DNA from: Bacteroidota bacterium | Lineage (GTDB): Bacteria > Bacteroidota > Bacteroidia > Chitinophagales > Chitinophagaceae | Assembly (NCBI GenBank): GCA_018266775.1 | Contig: JAFDZS010000008.1 | Span: 186,001-250,000 of the forward strand | Direction: 5' to 3' | Length of the DNA: 64,000 nt | Shown here: positions 52,773-61,699 of the stretch, piece by piece | How positions within the stretch are numbered: position 1 is the first letter of the stretch | How the letters are laid out: each line of letters opens with the position of its first letter | Notes under the pieces: generated by a model | Databases searched by the model: none | The model's input: only the letters and a program-made list of their open reading frames with translations | Told to the model about the DNA's origin: nothing | Made by a program: the position numbers and the translations under genes

Positions 52773-54970
52773 CTTTTAAATTTTATGGGTACTGTTAAAA
52801 CTATGGTAGTTCCTTCCAAAGGTACACTTGTTATCTGGCAAGTACCGTCAATAGCCAGCATACGTTCCCTCATACTAACCAGGCCGAGTGTTTTCTTTTT
52901 GGCTGCTTCATTCATGATGAACCCTTTGCCATCATCCTGTATATGCAGCAACAGGTTATTTTCATCCTGCGTTAAAACCGCTTCAATGGCACCGGCCGAT
53001 GCATGCTTGGCAGCGTTGGTCAGGCTTTCCTGGAAGATCCTGTACAGGTTGATGGCAATCGCGGCATCTAACTGCAAATCGTTTATTCCTTCCAGTAATG
53101 AAGTAAAGTTTGTTTTTATGCCCGAGCGGGTTTCAAATTCCTGTGCATAGGATTTTAGTGCCGATACCAACCCCAGGTTGTTTAAAATATCCGGGTGCAG
53201 CCCTCTTGCTATCCGGCGCATGGTATCTCTTGTTTCGTTTAACAGTTCCAGCATACTTTCAAACCTGTCGGTTACCGGATTTGTTTTTTCCGGAATATTT
53301 TTTCTTAACCATACCATGTCCATTCTTATACCGGTAAGCATTTGCCCCAGTTCATCGTGTATTTCCCTTGCAATGGTGCTCCGCTCTTCTTCCCTTGCAT
53401 TTTGAAGATGTGTGGAGAGTAGCCGCAATTGTTCGGCAGTTTCCTGCAGTTCTGTCGTTTTTGTTTGTACCTGGTTGCTTAACTGCCGGTTAAAATCAGC
53501 AAGTATTTCTTCCGTTTTTTTTCTTTCAGTAATATCACGGGTTACTTTTGCAAAGCCGCTTAACTGATTATTGGTGTCATATAATGCAGTTACCACAACA
53601 TCTGCCCAAAATAAAGTACCATCTTTTTTTACACGCCAGCCTTCGGTTTCACAGGATCCCTGTTCACTGGCCATATTAAGAATCAATGCAGGTATGCCTT
53701 TCCCTGTCTCCTCTTTTATATAAAACATTGAAATATTTTTTCCTTTTACTTCCGTTTCGCTGTAACCTTTAATCAATTCAGCACCTTCGTTCCAGGTAAG
53801 TATATTACCATTTACATCCAGCATCATTATTGCATAATCTTTTACCCCGGTAACCAGGGTGCGGAAAATTTCTTCGCTTTGTTTTATTTTTTCCTCTGTC
53901 TTTTTCCGTTCGGTAATATCCCTTATTGCCGCGGATATGAGTATTCCCTCTTCTGTTTCCAGCGGGCTAAGGCTGATTTCTAAATTGAATTCCTTACCGT
54001 TCTTTTTTCTTCCGAATAGCTCCAGCCCTTTGCCCATATTCCTTGCATCAGGTTTAAGAAAATAGTTGATCCGGTGATTGCGGTGCGGAGAGCTGAATCT
54101 TTCAGGCATCAGCATTTCCACTTCACGGCCAATAAGTTCCTGCCTGCTGTATTCAAACAGGTTTTCGGCCTGCCGGTTTACTAATACAATTTGTCCATCG
54201 TTATTTACAATGATTATGGCTTCCGGTGCCGATTCCAGCAATGATTTGAATTTATCTTCATTTCTTTTCCGTAAAACATCGTTTTTGTTGAGCAGGATAA
54301 CATTTATTGCAATGATGATACAAAAGACCATTACTATAGACGATACCAACAGCGTTATTCCCAATTCAGTGGAAAAGAGATGATTCCTGTGTGTGTGTAC
54401 CCGTATCCAGCCTAACAGCAATGGCATACTTATCGCAAAGGGCAATAAGAAACGGCCCAAAATTGCCCCCATTAAAGGCTGCGATATTTCTTTTGCAAGC
54501 CCCTTGCCAGGATATATAAACAGAAACGCCAGGGAAACCAGGATAAAACAAATGGCAGTATTGATTGCCATGGGCAAGTACCTCAGTAAATCGTAAAACT
54601 CCGGCGCCCCGTATAAATAACCCAGTAAAGAGAAGTAGCCCACCATAAAAATAAAAACCGCAATGAAGTGAGCAGGCATCCTGCCTTTTTGGGTTTCGTA
54701 ATTAAGCAACAGCAGGGCAATGCCGGATAGAAAAAATCCCACTGCAGTATTAACCGCCATACTGCTGGGCAGGTTATTGCTTACGTCTGCAAATATTTTT
54801 TGGGCAAAAAGAAGTTCATCTATTTGTGGCAGCGGTGTGAACAACAGGCTTGCCAGTTTAAATACGGTTGACAGAATGATACACCATGCCAGCAGTTTGC
54901 CTGCAAAAAATGTTCTTCGCATTTTTATTTTCCGCAGTGACGAGGAAGAATGAAAATCCACAAAGTACAA
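52769..54970 (-). CDS. Multi-TM PAS HisKA_3 histidine kinase (N-terminus probably frameshifted)
   Basis: About six membrane helices come first, with repeated MxxNTAxxFxL motifs (SMAVNTAVGFFLSG, MAINTAICFILVS), then two PAS domains, HisKA_3 with AREIHDELGQML, and HATPase_c (NAAKHAS, DDGKGF, LVSMRER). The next upstream frame (54858-55142) encodes two further membrane helices with the same motif (MNPLTALLFVLCGFSFFL). Removing one base from the A-run at 54922-54926 joins both into one protein of about 790 residues. As it stands, translation could start at the ATG at 54922 (MRRTFF); the residues encoded before it (MYFVDFHSSSSL) look non-coding. It pairs with the NarL regulator overlapping by 4 bp. 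Confidence 0.88.
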   Translation of the reverse strand: MYFVDFHSSSSLRKIKMRRTFFAGKLLAWCIILSTVFKLASLLFTPLPQIDELLFAQKIFADVSNNLPSSMAVNTAVGFFLSGIALLLLNYETQKGRMPAHFIAVFIFMVGYFSLLGYLYGAPEFYDLLRYLPMAINTAICFILVSLAFLFIYPGKGLAKEISQPLMGAILGRFLLPFAISMPLLLGWIRVHTHRNHLFSTELGITLLVSSIVMVFCIIIAINVILLNKNDVLRKRNEDKFKSLLESAPEAIIIVNNDGQIVLVNRQAENLFEYSRQELIGREVEMLMPERFSSPHRNHRINYFLKPDARNMGKGLELFGRKKNGKEFNLEISLSPLETEEGILISAAIRDITERKKTEEKIKQSEEIFRTLVTGVKDYAIMMLDVNGNILTWNEGAELIKGYSETEVKGKNISMFYIKEETGKGIPALILNMASEQGSCETEGWRVKKDGTLFWADVVVTALYDTNNQLSGFAKVTRDITERKKTEEILADFNRQLSNQVQTKTTELQETAEQLRLLSTHLQNAREEERSTIAREIHDELGQMLTGIRMDMVWLRKNIPEKTNPVTDRFESMLELLNETRDTMRRIARGLHPDILNNLGLVSALKSYAQEFETRSGIKTNFTSLLEGINDLQLDAAIAINLYRIFQESLTNAAKHASAGAIEAVLTQDENNLLLHIQDDGKGFIMNEAAKKKTLGLVSMRERMLAIDGTCQITSVPLEGTTIVLTVPIKFKS

Positions 54971-55142
54971 AAAGCAGGGCGGTGAGTGGGTTCATAGCCA
55001 CCAGTTGTGGTAGTGGCCGCTTCAAAGCTGTGATGCTGAACTGCCAGCCAATCAACACAAGGGTACCATAAAAAACTACAAGCAATATGAAGAGATATGC
55101 CATTCCCTTCCCCTTTTTGATATTCAAAAAAAGCTTGTTCAT
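54858..55142 (-). pseudogene. N-terminal fragment of the frameshifted membrane kinase
   Basis: Starts MNKLFLNIKKGKGMAYLF and encodes two membrane helices (YLFILLVVFYGTLVLIGW and PLTALLFVLCGFSFFLV) up to about 54930, after which the frame runs on over the other frame of the kinase and ends at 54858. The conserved part ends just at the 5-base A-run where the kinase frame takes over. Either the assembly has an extra base, the gene is mutated, or the frame is shifted during translation. Confidence 0.7.
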
Positions 55143-55436
55143 ATTTCTGTCTTATCGGGCACACAACTGTTTCCGTAAACCAAAGCTTAATGAATTCAGG
55201 TTACTGCCAGTTGGTGTGATAATACAAAGATTGTGATAAAAGACAACAAATACAACCGTGTAAGTACGTATTGAGCTGCAAAGTGGTGTGTAACTGTTCT
55301 AATTTGTTGGGAATACCTGTTGTTATGCGTGAACTGATGGTAAAAGTTACCTGCCCAGCAGACCGTTAGATAATTTTCCAGCTGTTATTTATGACAGCCA
55401 GTTTATCAATCACTGTTGATTAGAAATTCCAACTGC
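55143..55436. other. Intergenic spacer between kinase and glucuronidase genes
   Basis: About 294 bp between the kinase start and the GH2 stop. I see neither a clear terminator nor a conserved operator; the kinase promoter should be here. Confidence 0.35.
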
Positions 55437-57299
55437 TTACTGTTGCGCCCATCTCGACCGCAAATAAAACGCTGCCGCTTTTGGTTTCCTGTCTCTTGTA
55501 AATACGCCTTTCCAGTTCATACCACCAAAACGGATCACACCCTGTGTGGTTTTAAAATCGGCAAAAGCCCAAACGTGCATGCCGGTTACAAAATCTTTTT
55601 TTGCAGCCACATCCAGATAGGCTTTAATCAATGCCGTTTGAAATTCCTCAGTAAACATTTCCGGCTGGTCGGTGTGCATACCGGGATACGCATCGGCACC
55701 AAATTCAGTTACCAATATCGGTTTATGAAATTTTGCATACAAATCATCCAGTTCTTTTTCAAATGCCTGTGCGCCTGCTCCAATATTTCCATTGAATGTG
55801 TACCAGCCATAATACCGGTTGATGCAGATCACATCCGAAAGGTTCAACCATTCATCGGGGCCGCCCTGTAAACCCACCATATTCGCCAGCCGGGTATCAT
55901 CATTTTCTTTTACCGTTTTAAACAGGTCTTTGAAAAAATTCATAGAAACAGAATCGGCGGTTGCTTTCCTTGTTAAATTAAAATTAGCATTGTTGGCAAT
56001 GGGTTCGTTGGCCACACTCCACATGATGACGCTGGGATGGTTTTTATCCCGTGTTATCAATTCCCTGATTTGTTGCTGGCACATTTCTTTTCGTTCAGTC
56101 ACTCCCTGCAAATTATTATCGAAGAATAAACCCACCGCCGGAATTTCATCTATGATCAAAATACCGGCTTTATCTGCCATCTTCATGTACTCTTCATCGT
56201 AAGGATAATGAGAAGTGCGGAATGAATTGGCACCGATCCATTTTAATAATCCAAAATCTTTTACAATAACAGGATACGCCGTGCCCTTGCCAAACACCGG
56301 GAAATCTTCATGCTTGCCAAAACCTTTCAGGAAGATGGGTTTACCATTTAGTAAGATGTGTTTATTATCTACTGCTATTGTGCGTATGCCAATATCCAGG
56401 TTATATTTATCGGTAATTTCTTTTCCATTAGTCAGTGTAACTGTCAGTTGATATAAATAGGGATCATCCGTATTCCATACATGTGCATCCGGTACTTTAA
56501 TGATGGCTGTTGCTTCATTGCCGGAGGATGTAAAAGCGGTTTCCCATGTTTTCCCATCGCCTTCCAGTTTTACTTTTCCCTGTTTGGCGGTGCCTTCTTT
56601 TTTAATTTTTATCTCCACTGTTCCATCGGTTGATTGCAATGTTGTTTTTACAGTGATATCACTGATGGAGTTTTTGGGGATAGTGTATAACCATACGGGC
56701 CGCTGTAAACCGCAGTAAGGAAAAAAGTCGAAGTTAGATGGCGGGTTATTGCTGAACATGCCGCCGGGTGGCAAACCGCCAACAGGCACACGGTTGGGTT
56801 TCAGCAAATTTTCCACCTGTACAGTGATGCGGTTGGGGGCATCCCAGCTGATCATGCTGGTAATATCGAAAGCAAATGGCAGGTGTCCGCCTTCGTGTAT
56901 CCCTAAAGGTTTACCATTCAGCCAAACCTTTGCCGCATAATTGGCAGAACCGAAACGCAGGTAAATTTTTTGTCCGCTCCATGATTTGGGTATAAAAGTA
57001 TTCTGCTCATACCAGGCTAAACCCAGGTAATCCCTGATGTCATCGTATTGTTCGTTCCAGCTGCCGGGCACTGCAATGGGTAATGTTGCTGAAAGGCCGT
57101 TATACCATTGTTCTTTTTCCCCAATACCATTTGAGTCCACTTTAAATTTCCAGATGCCGGAAAGGTTCATTGTATTCCGCAAACCGTTTTGCTGGGGAAA
57201 CAGTGCAATGTCTTTGGTATCGGCCGGTTTAAAATTTTGCGCCTGCATTTCGATGCAGCCAATAGTGAATACCAGGGTTAATACAATTAGTTTTTTCAT
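55437..57299 (-). CDS. Beta-glucuronidase-like GH2 hydrolase, exported
   Basis: A signal peptide (LIVLTLVFTIGCIEMQAQ) precedes the three GH2 domains. The acid/base E432 is in SVANEPIANN and the nucleophile E532 in LVTEFGAD. Near the C-terminus, GGMNWKGVFTRDRKPKAAAF matches the beta-glucuronidase NxK element (N595, K597) that binds the carboxylate of glucuronic acid, very like E. coli UidA. It should release glucuronate from oligosaccharides in the periplasm. It is the last gene of the saccharolytic cluster, 187 bp after the GH5 gene. Confidence 0.9.
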   Translation of the reverse strand: MKKLIVLTLVFTIGCIEMQAQNFKPADTKDIALFPQQNGLRNTMNLSGIWKFKVDSNGIGEKEQWYNGLSATLPIAVPGSWNEQYDDIRDYLGLAWYEQNTFIPKSWSGQKIYLRFGSANYAAKVWLNGKPLGIHEGGHLPFAFDITSMISWDAPNRITVQVENLLKPNRVPVGGLPPGGMFSNNPPSNFDFFPYCGLQRPVWLYTIPKNSISDITVKTTLQSTDGTVEIKIKKEGTAKQGKVKLEGDGKTWETAFTSSGNEATAIIKVPDAHVWNTDDPYLYQLTVTLTNGKEITDKYNLDIGIRTIAVDNKHILLNGKPIFLKGFGKHEDFPVFGKGTAYPVIVKDFGLLKWIGANSFRTSHYPYDEEYMKMADKAGILIIDEIPAVGLFFDNNLQGVTERKEMCQQQIRELITRDKNHPSVIMWSVANEPIANNANFNLTRKATADSVSMNFFKDLFKTVKENDDTRLANMVGLQGGPDEWLNLSDVICINRYYGWYTFNGNIGAGAQAFEKELDDLYAKFHKPILVTEFGADAYPGMHTDQPEMFTEEFQTALIKAYLDVAAKKDFVTGMHVWAFADFKTTQGVIRFGGMNWKGVFTRDRKPKAAAFYLRSRWAQQ

Positions 57300-57486
57300 A
57301 TTGCAAGAAGGATGGTTTTATGAAGCAATTGTTTCCGGTTGTGCCCGGAGCGATTTTGTTTTGGCCGGCTAGTCCCTGCTGGCTATAACTGTATAAACAT
57401 ACACAATTCGCACTAATTTTTTAGCGCAAAAAATATTCTGTGCAACAATGTAAAATGCAGGTATAAAAAATTTGCTGAAGAATGTT

Positions 57487-59250
57487 TTATTGATCCGGTT
57501 CCAGTAACCATTTTTTCCAGTTAAAGCCTCCACTATCCACCATCACCCGGATCACATGTACGCCCTTAGTCAATTTCACTGTGCCAACGGTGTGTTTTTG
57601 CCAGTTCGTTTCACCACCAGTTGCAGGCAGTTGAGTTGTTGCAGCAATAGCTTTTCCATCTGCCATTACTTCCACTGCTCCGTTGCTGTTTGTTGATGCA
57701 GTTTCCAATACCAGTTTGTATGTTGCAGTTTTCTTTACCGTAATGGTGTACTGCAGCCATTCACCTTCTTCAATGCTGCCCACATAGTAGCTTTGGCTTT
57801 GTGATGGGTCTTCATAAATGTCCACACCATCGTTGCGGTATACGCGGCCGCGGTTGCCCACCATGCGGCTGCCGGGGTTGCCGGAATAATTCCCTGAGTC
57901 TTTATCAAAATAAGCGGCACCGCTTCTGCCTAAATCATAATCCACAGCATTGATGATGGCACCGGTTTTACCAACGATATGCGGTACAAACGGTTTGGTG
58001 GTAAAAGAAAAAGGTTGCCGGAACAATGCATCGATTACATCATATTGAATACGGTTGTTGCGGATGGCAGTGTTTGCAGCCAGCTGCATAATGGCGTTTT
58101 CCACTTCTGCAGGAGTTGGCGCTATTTTCGTGTGTCCATTCCAGTAATTCGTTACTGCATTGAATGATTTTGGTGTTTCAATTTGCAATGGATTGTTGTT
58201 GCCCAATTTTTTTAACGGCCACCAGCTCCAGCCAATATTATGGCTTTCCAGCAGTTGCACCGCCGATGTAAACCATACATTAGAATTTTCTCCCGTTTCG
58301 CCCAGCCAGATGGGCGCATTTTGCTGTTCCCTTGTATCCAGCATGTGCTGTATGGATGACACATTGTTACTGTTCCAGTATTTGTGATAACTGATCACGA
58401 TATTATTATCCCACAAAGGAAACATGCCCCTGTAATTATTGCCCCACCCATTGCCTTCTATGATCACGATATGCTTATTGTCAACCGAACGGATGGCTGT
58501 TGTGATCTGCATCAGCAGTTCACGCAAGGGTTTGTTGATGGTTTCTTTCAATCCGTTACGGTCATTCATACTTTCAAAACCCCAGTTGGGTTCATTCAGA
58601 ATATCATAAGCGCCAATATTGGGTTCATCTTTATACCGCTCTGCCAGTTTCTTCCACAGCGCTATTGTTTTTTGCTGCGCTGCCGGGCTTTGCCATAAGG
58701 ATGGTTTGGAGGAATCACGGTCAGATATATTCAAGTCGTTGCCCTGCCCACCAGGTGCTGCATGCAAATCGAGTATCAAATACATGTGATTGGCTTTGCA
58801 CCAGCTGAGCAAACTGTCTGTAAGATCGAAACCTTCCTGCAACCATGTTTGTTGCAAAGAATCCGGTTCATCCTGCACCGGCAGCGTGTATAAATTATAA
58901 TGCATGGGCAAGCGTACGGAATTAAATCCCCATGCGTGCATGGAATCAATGTCTGCCTTTGTAATAAACTGATGCAGCCAGGCTTCGTAAAATGCATGGG
59001 TCTTTTCTTTCCCTATCATTTGCGCCAAACGGTTCTTAATGGAGTATTGCGGGTTGATGCCGTTTAAATGCAGCATGTAGCCTTCCTGCAGCATCCATCC
59101 GCCCAGGCCTATGCCCCTGAGTAAGACATTCTGTCCTTTTTCGTTTACAATTTGCTTGCCCGATGTTTTTAAAAAACCCTGTGCTGACGATTCATTCCTG
59201 ATGCTGATGCATAAGATGAATACACATACCATCGTTTCCAGGTGTTTCAT
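57487..59250 (-). CDS. GH5-family glycoside hydrolase with C-terminal CBM6-like domain
   Basis: A signal peptide (MVCVFILCISIRNESSAQ) is followed by a (beta/alpha)8 domain: LLRGIGLGGWMLQEG, FNSVRLPMHYN, LDLHAAPGGQ, acid/base E220 in DILNEPNWG and nucleophile E318 in WLGETGEN. Residues from about 440 form a CBM6-like jelly roll (GRVYRNDGVDIYE, YVGSIEEGEWLQYTITV, GGFNWKKWLLE). It likely cuts the backbone of a beta-linked glycan. It is separated by 26 bp from the lyase gene. Confidence 0.9.
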   Translation of the reverse strand: MKHLETMVCVFILCISIRNESSAQGFLKTSGKQIVNEKGQNVLLRGIGLGGWMLQEGYMLHLNGINPQYSIKNRLAQMIGKEKTHAFYEAWLHQFITKADIDSMHAWGFNSVRLPMHYNLYTLPVQDEPDSLQQTWLQEGFDLTDSLLSWCKANHMYLILDLHAAPGGQGNDLNISDRDSSKPSLWQSPAAQQKTIALWKKLAERYKDEPNIGAYDILNEPNWGFESMNDRNGLKETINKPLRELLMQITTAIRSVDNKHIVIIEGNGWGNNYRGMFPLWDNNIVISYHKYWNSNNVSSIQHMLDTREQQNAPIWLGETGENSNVWFTSAVQLLESHNIGWSWWPLKKLGNNNPLQIETPKSFNAVTNYWNGHTKIAPTPAEVENAIMQLAANTAIRNNRIQYDVIDALFRQPFSFTTKPFVPHIVGKTGAIINAVDYDLGRSGAAYFDKDSGNYSGNPGSRMVGNRGRVYRNDGVDIYEDPSQSQSYYVGSIEEGEWLQYTITVKKTATYKLVLETASTNSNGAVEVMADGKAIAATTQLPATGGETNWQKHTVGTVKLTKGVHVIRVMVDSGGFNWKKWLLEPDQ

Positions 59251-59276
59251 TTTTTTGGCTTATTTAATTATCAAAC

Positions 59277-60479
59277 TTAAAAAATTAATTGGTTGATAAA
59301 CGAATTATATTCACCGGGGTCAATTGCTTTTGCAGTTTCATCATACACTGTTGCACCGTATGCGGCAGCGGCCATTTTCAGCAGTGTTACAGATTCTCCA
59401 TATTCTATTTTTTTGATCTGCTTTTCCACCCAGGGTTTTTCTTTTTTATAGTAAGGCATCACCCAGTCAATACATTTTCGTATACTGCTTCCTGTTGCAG
59501 TTTCATAATGCCATAAATCTGCTTTTACATGATCGGCCAGCCTTGCGTTAAGGCATAAGCCCAGCAGGTTCATGTTTACATAATCCCATGATTTGGTACG
59601 GGCCAGTTCCCTGGGCTGGCTGCCATCAGGCCGTACCTGGCTGGCGATTCTTTGTTTGGTTACTTCCACCTGTGCTTTTGCCAATGCAGTTTGCCCGGTG
59701 AACAATGCAAAATCCATTACCTGCGCATCGTAGTAAGTACCATGATTATTTTTTGTTGCGGCTTCTTCTTTACCATACGGATGTTGCTGCAGCCAGTTTA
59801 AAAATGCAGCAAACCATTGTTGCAGCGCTGCATGATCTGCCTTCGTCCAGCTGGATGAACCTCGCAATAAAACAGCACCATCTGTTATTTTAGATAACCA
59901 TCTTGTTTCGATGATTCCAAAATTACGGCCGGTGTTCACACCAGGAATGCCCTGCCCGTAATTCAAATTGGGTTTTTGCATTGTGGCTGTATCAATAAAC
60001 CATGTTTTGATGAGCCTTGCTGCATACGCTGCATACTTTTCTTCTTTGGTAAAATAATAGGCCAGGCTTAATTGCTCTACATCATTTTCCAATGCCACCA
60101 GTTCTGCTTTATCCGTAATGGTATCAATTTCAGGATTGCGTTGTCCATCTTTTGAAATGTATGGCAAGCCGTTGGGTTTCGTTGTATCGGGCCAAAAGTA
60201 TGGTGCCTGGCTCATATAATCGTGTTTATTGCCACTGGGTGGGTTGATGCCTTTATGCATTACTGAATACAGCTTGCCTGCGCTGATGATTTCATCTGCA
60301 TTGCGGCGCAATTGTGCGACAGCATTTTTCTTTTCGGTATCACCGGCTTTCACCAACTTCTTATTGCGTGCCAATGCAGCGCCATCAATCACCAATGTTT
60401 GGGGTGGTTTGTTTTGTGCATGAGTGCAGGCACTGCAAAACAGGAGCAGTAAAAATGTAAAGAAATGTTTTTGCTTCAT
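59277..60479 (-). CDS. Alginate-lyase-superfamily polysaccharide lyase (PL38/PL5-like)
   Basis: A 400-residue exported protein; the signal peptide LLLLFCSACTHAQ may end in a lipoprotein cysteine. The alpha-toroid fold of the alginate lyase family is suggested by HDYMSQAPYFWPDTTKPNGLPYISKDGQ, PNLNYGQGIPGVNTGRNFGIIE and the active-site-like TKNNHGTYYDAQ. The combination fits families that cut uronate polymers; with GH88 and beta-glucuronidase neighbours a glucuronan-type substrate is more likely than alginate. The substrate is inference. Confidence 0.85.
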   Translation of the reverse strand: MKQKHFFTFLLLLFCSACTHAQNKPPQTLVIDGAALARNKKLVKAGDTEKKNAVAQLRRNADEIISAGKLYSVMHKGINPPSGNKHDYMSQAPYFWPDTTKPNGLPYISKDGQRNPEIDTITDKAELVALENDVEQLSLAYYFTKEEKYAAYAARLIKTWFIDTATMQKPNLNYGQGIPGVNTGRNFGIIETRWLSKITDGAVLLRGSSSWTKADHAALQQWFAAFLNWLQQHPYGKEEAATKNNHGTYYDAQVMDFALFTGQTALAKAQVEVTKQRIASQVRPDGSQPRELARTKSWDYVNMNLLGLCLNARLADHVKADLWHYETATGSSIRKCIDWVMPYYKKEKPWVEKQIKKIEYGESVTLLKMAAAAYGATVYDETAKAIDPGEYNSFINQLIF

Positions 60480-60494
60480 TACTGTTGTTTATAC

Positions 60495-61679
60495 TTATAA
60501 ATTTTTCCTGCGCAGCAGGGCTTCAATAAAATAATAATCGGCATAGCTTAACGGCACATCCACTTCGCTGTTTGCGGGTTTATGCCCGGTACTGTGCAGC
60601 AGTATAAAACCTTTGTTCATGTAAAGGGGCGATACATAGTGCTTGCACAGTTCCTGCATTAATTGATCCGCAATTGTCCTGTATTGTTTGTTTTTGGTGA
60701 ACGTGTACAACTCGTATAATGCAGATGCGGTAACACATGCCGCCGATGCATCCTTCGGTTCGTTGGGAATGCCCGGTGCATCGTAATCCCAGTAAGGCAC
60801 TTTATCTGCCGGTAAACGGCTGATGATATAGGCGGCAATATGTTTGGCCTGTTCCAAATATTTTTTGTTGTGCGTTTCCCTGTAACACATGGTAAAGCCA
60901 TATAACCCCCACGCCTGTCCGCGTGCCCAGGAGCTGGAATCGCTGTAGCCCTGTGCTGTTATTTTTTGCCGAACGGTTCCATTCACAGGGTCATAATCAA
61001 TTACGTGGTAAGAGCTGTAGTTGCTGCGGTAATGATTTATCATTGTTTTATCAGCATGGCTGATGGCTATTTTATAAAACGAAGAATCACCGGACAGTTT
61101 GGTGGCTTCAAATAATAATTCCAGGTTCATCATATTATCAATGATAACCGGGTATTGCCATTTGCTTGCGCTGGCAAAATCCCATGATTTAATGACACCT
61201 GCTACCGGATTAAAACGTGTGGCTAATGTTTTTGCAGACTGTATGATCACGCTGCGGCAGGCAGTATCTTTTGTAAGGCGGTAACCATTGCCAAAACTGC
61301 AATACATGATAAAACCTAAATCGTGCGTGCCGCCGTAATACTGCACGGGTTGCAATGAACGGGTGTATGCCTGTGCCTGCTGTTTCCATTTTTCATTGCC
61401 GGTATATTCATACATGTACCACAATGCACCGGGAAAGAAACCACTGGTCCAGTCCTGCCCCCGCACCATTTTCAAAGTATCGTTTTCAAGCGTGCGTGGC
61501 GATACCTGGTTTTTCGATAATCCTTTCGCCCTGGCGCTGTCTATCACGGCCAGCATGTACTGCATTTGTGTTGCTGCACCAGCCATTTGTTTTTTAATGC
61601 TGAATTGTTGTGCCCTTGCATGTATGCACAGCAACAACAGCGCATAGCATACTCCTGTTCTAAAAAAATATTTTTTCAT
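60495..61679 (-). CDS. GH88-family unsaturated glucuronyl hydrolase
   Basis: A signal peptide (VCYALLLLCIHARAQ) precedes an (alpha/alpha)6 barrel. The two family aspartates are visible: D120 in THDLGFIMYCSFGNGY and D181 in VIIDNMMNLELLF; WTSGFFPGALWYMYE and SSWARGQAWGLYGFTM are also family hallmarks. The enzyme removes the 4,5-unsaturated uronic acid left by a polysaccharide lyase. The lyase gene lies only 15 bp downstream, a natural metabolic pair. Confidence 0.93.
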   Translation of the reverse strand: MKKYFFRTGVCYALLLLCIHARAQQFSIKKQMAGAATQMQYMLAVIDSARAKGLSKNQVSPRTLENDTLKMVRGQDWTSGFFPGALWYMYEYTGNEKWKQQAQAYTRSLQPVQYYGGTHDLGFIMYCSFGNGYRLTKDTACRSVIIQSAKTLATRFNPVAGVIKSWDFASASKWQYPVIIDNMMNLELLFEATKLSGDSSFYKIAISHADKTMINHYRSNYSSYHVIDYDPVNGTVRQKITAQGYSDSSSWARGQAWGLYGFTMCYRETHNKKYLEQAKHIAAYIISRLPADKVPYWDYDAPGIPNEPKDASAACVTASALYELYTFTKNKQYRTIADQLMQELCKHYVSPLYMNKGFILLHSTGHKPANSEVDVPLSYADYYFIEALLRRKNL

Positions 61680-61699
61680 GGTATAAATGTACGTGCAGT

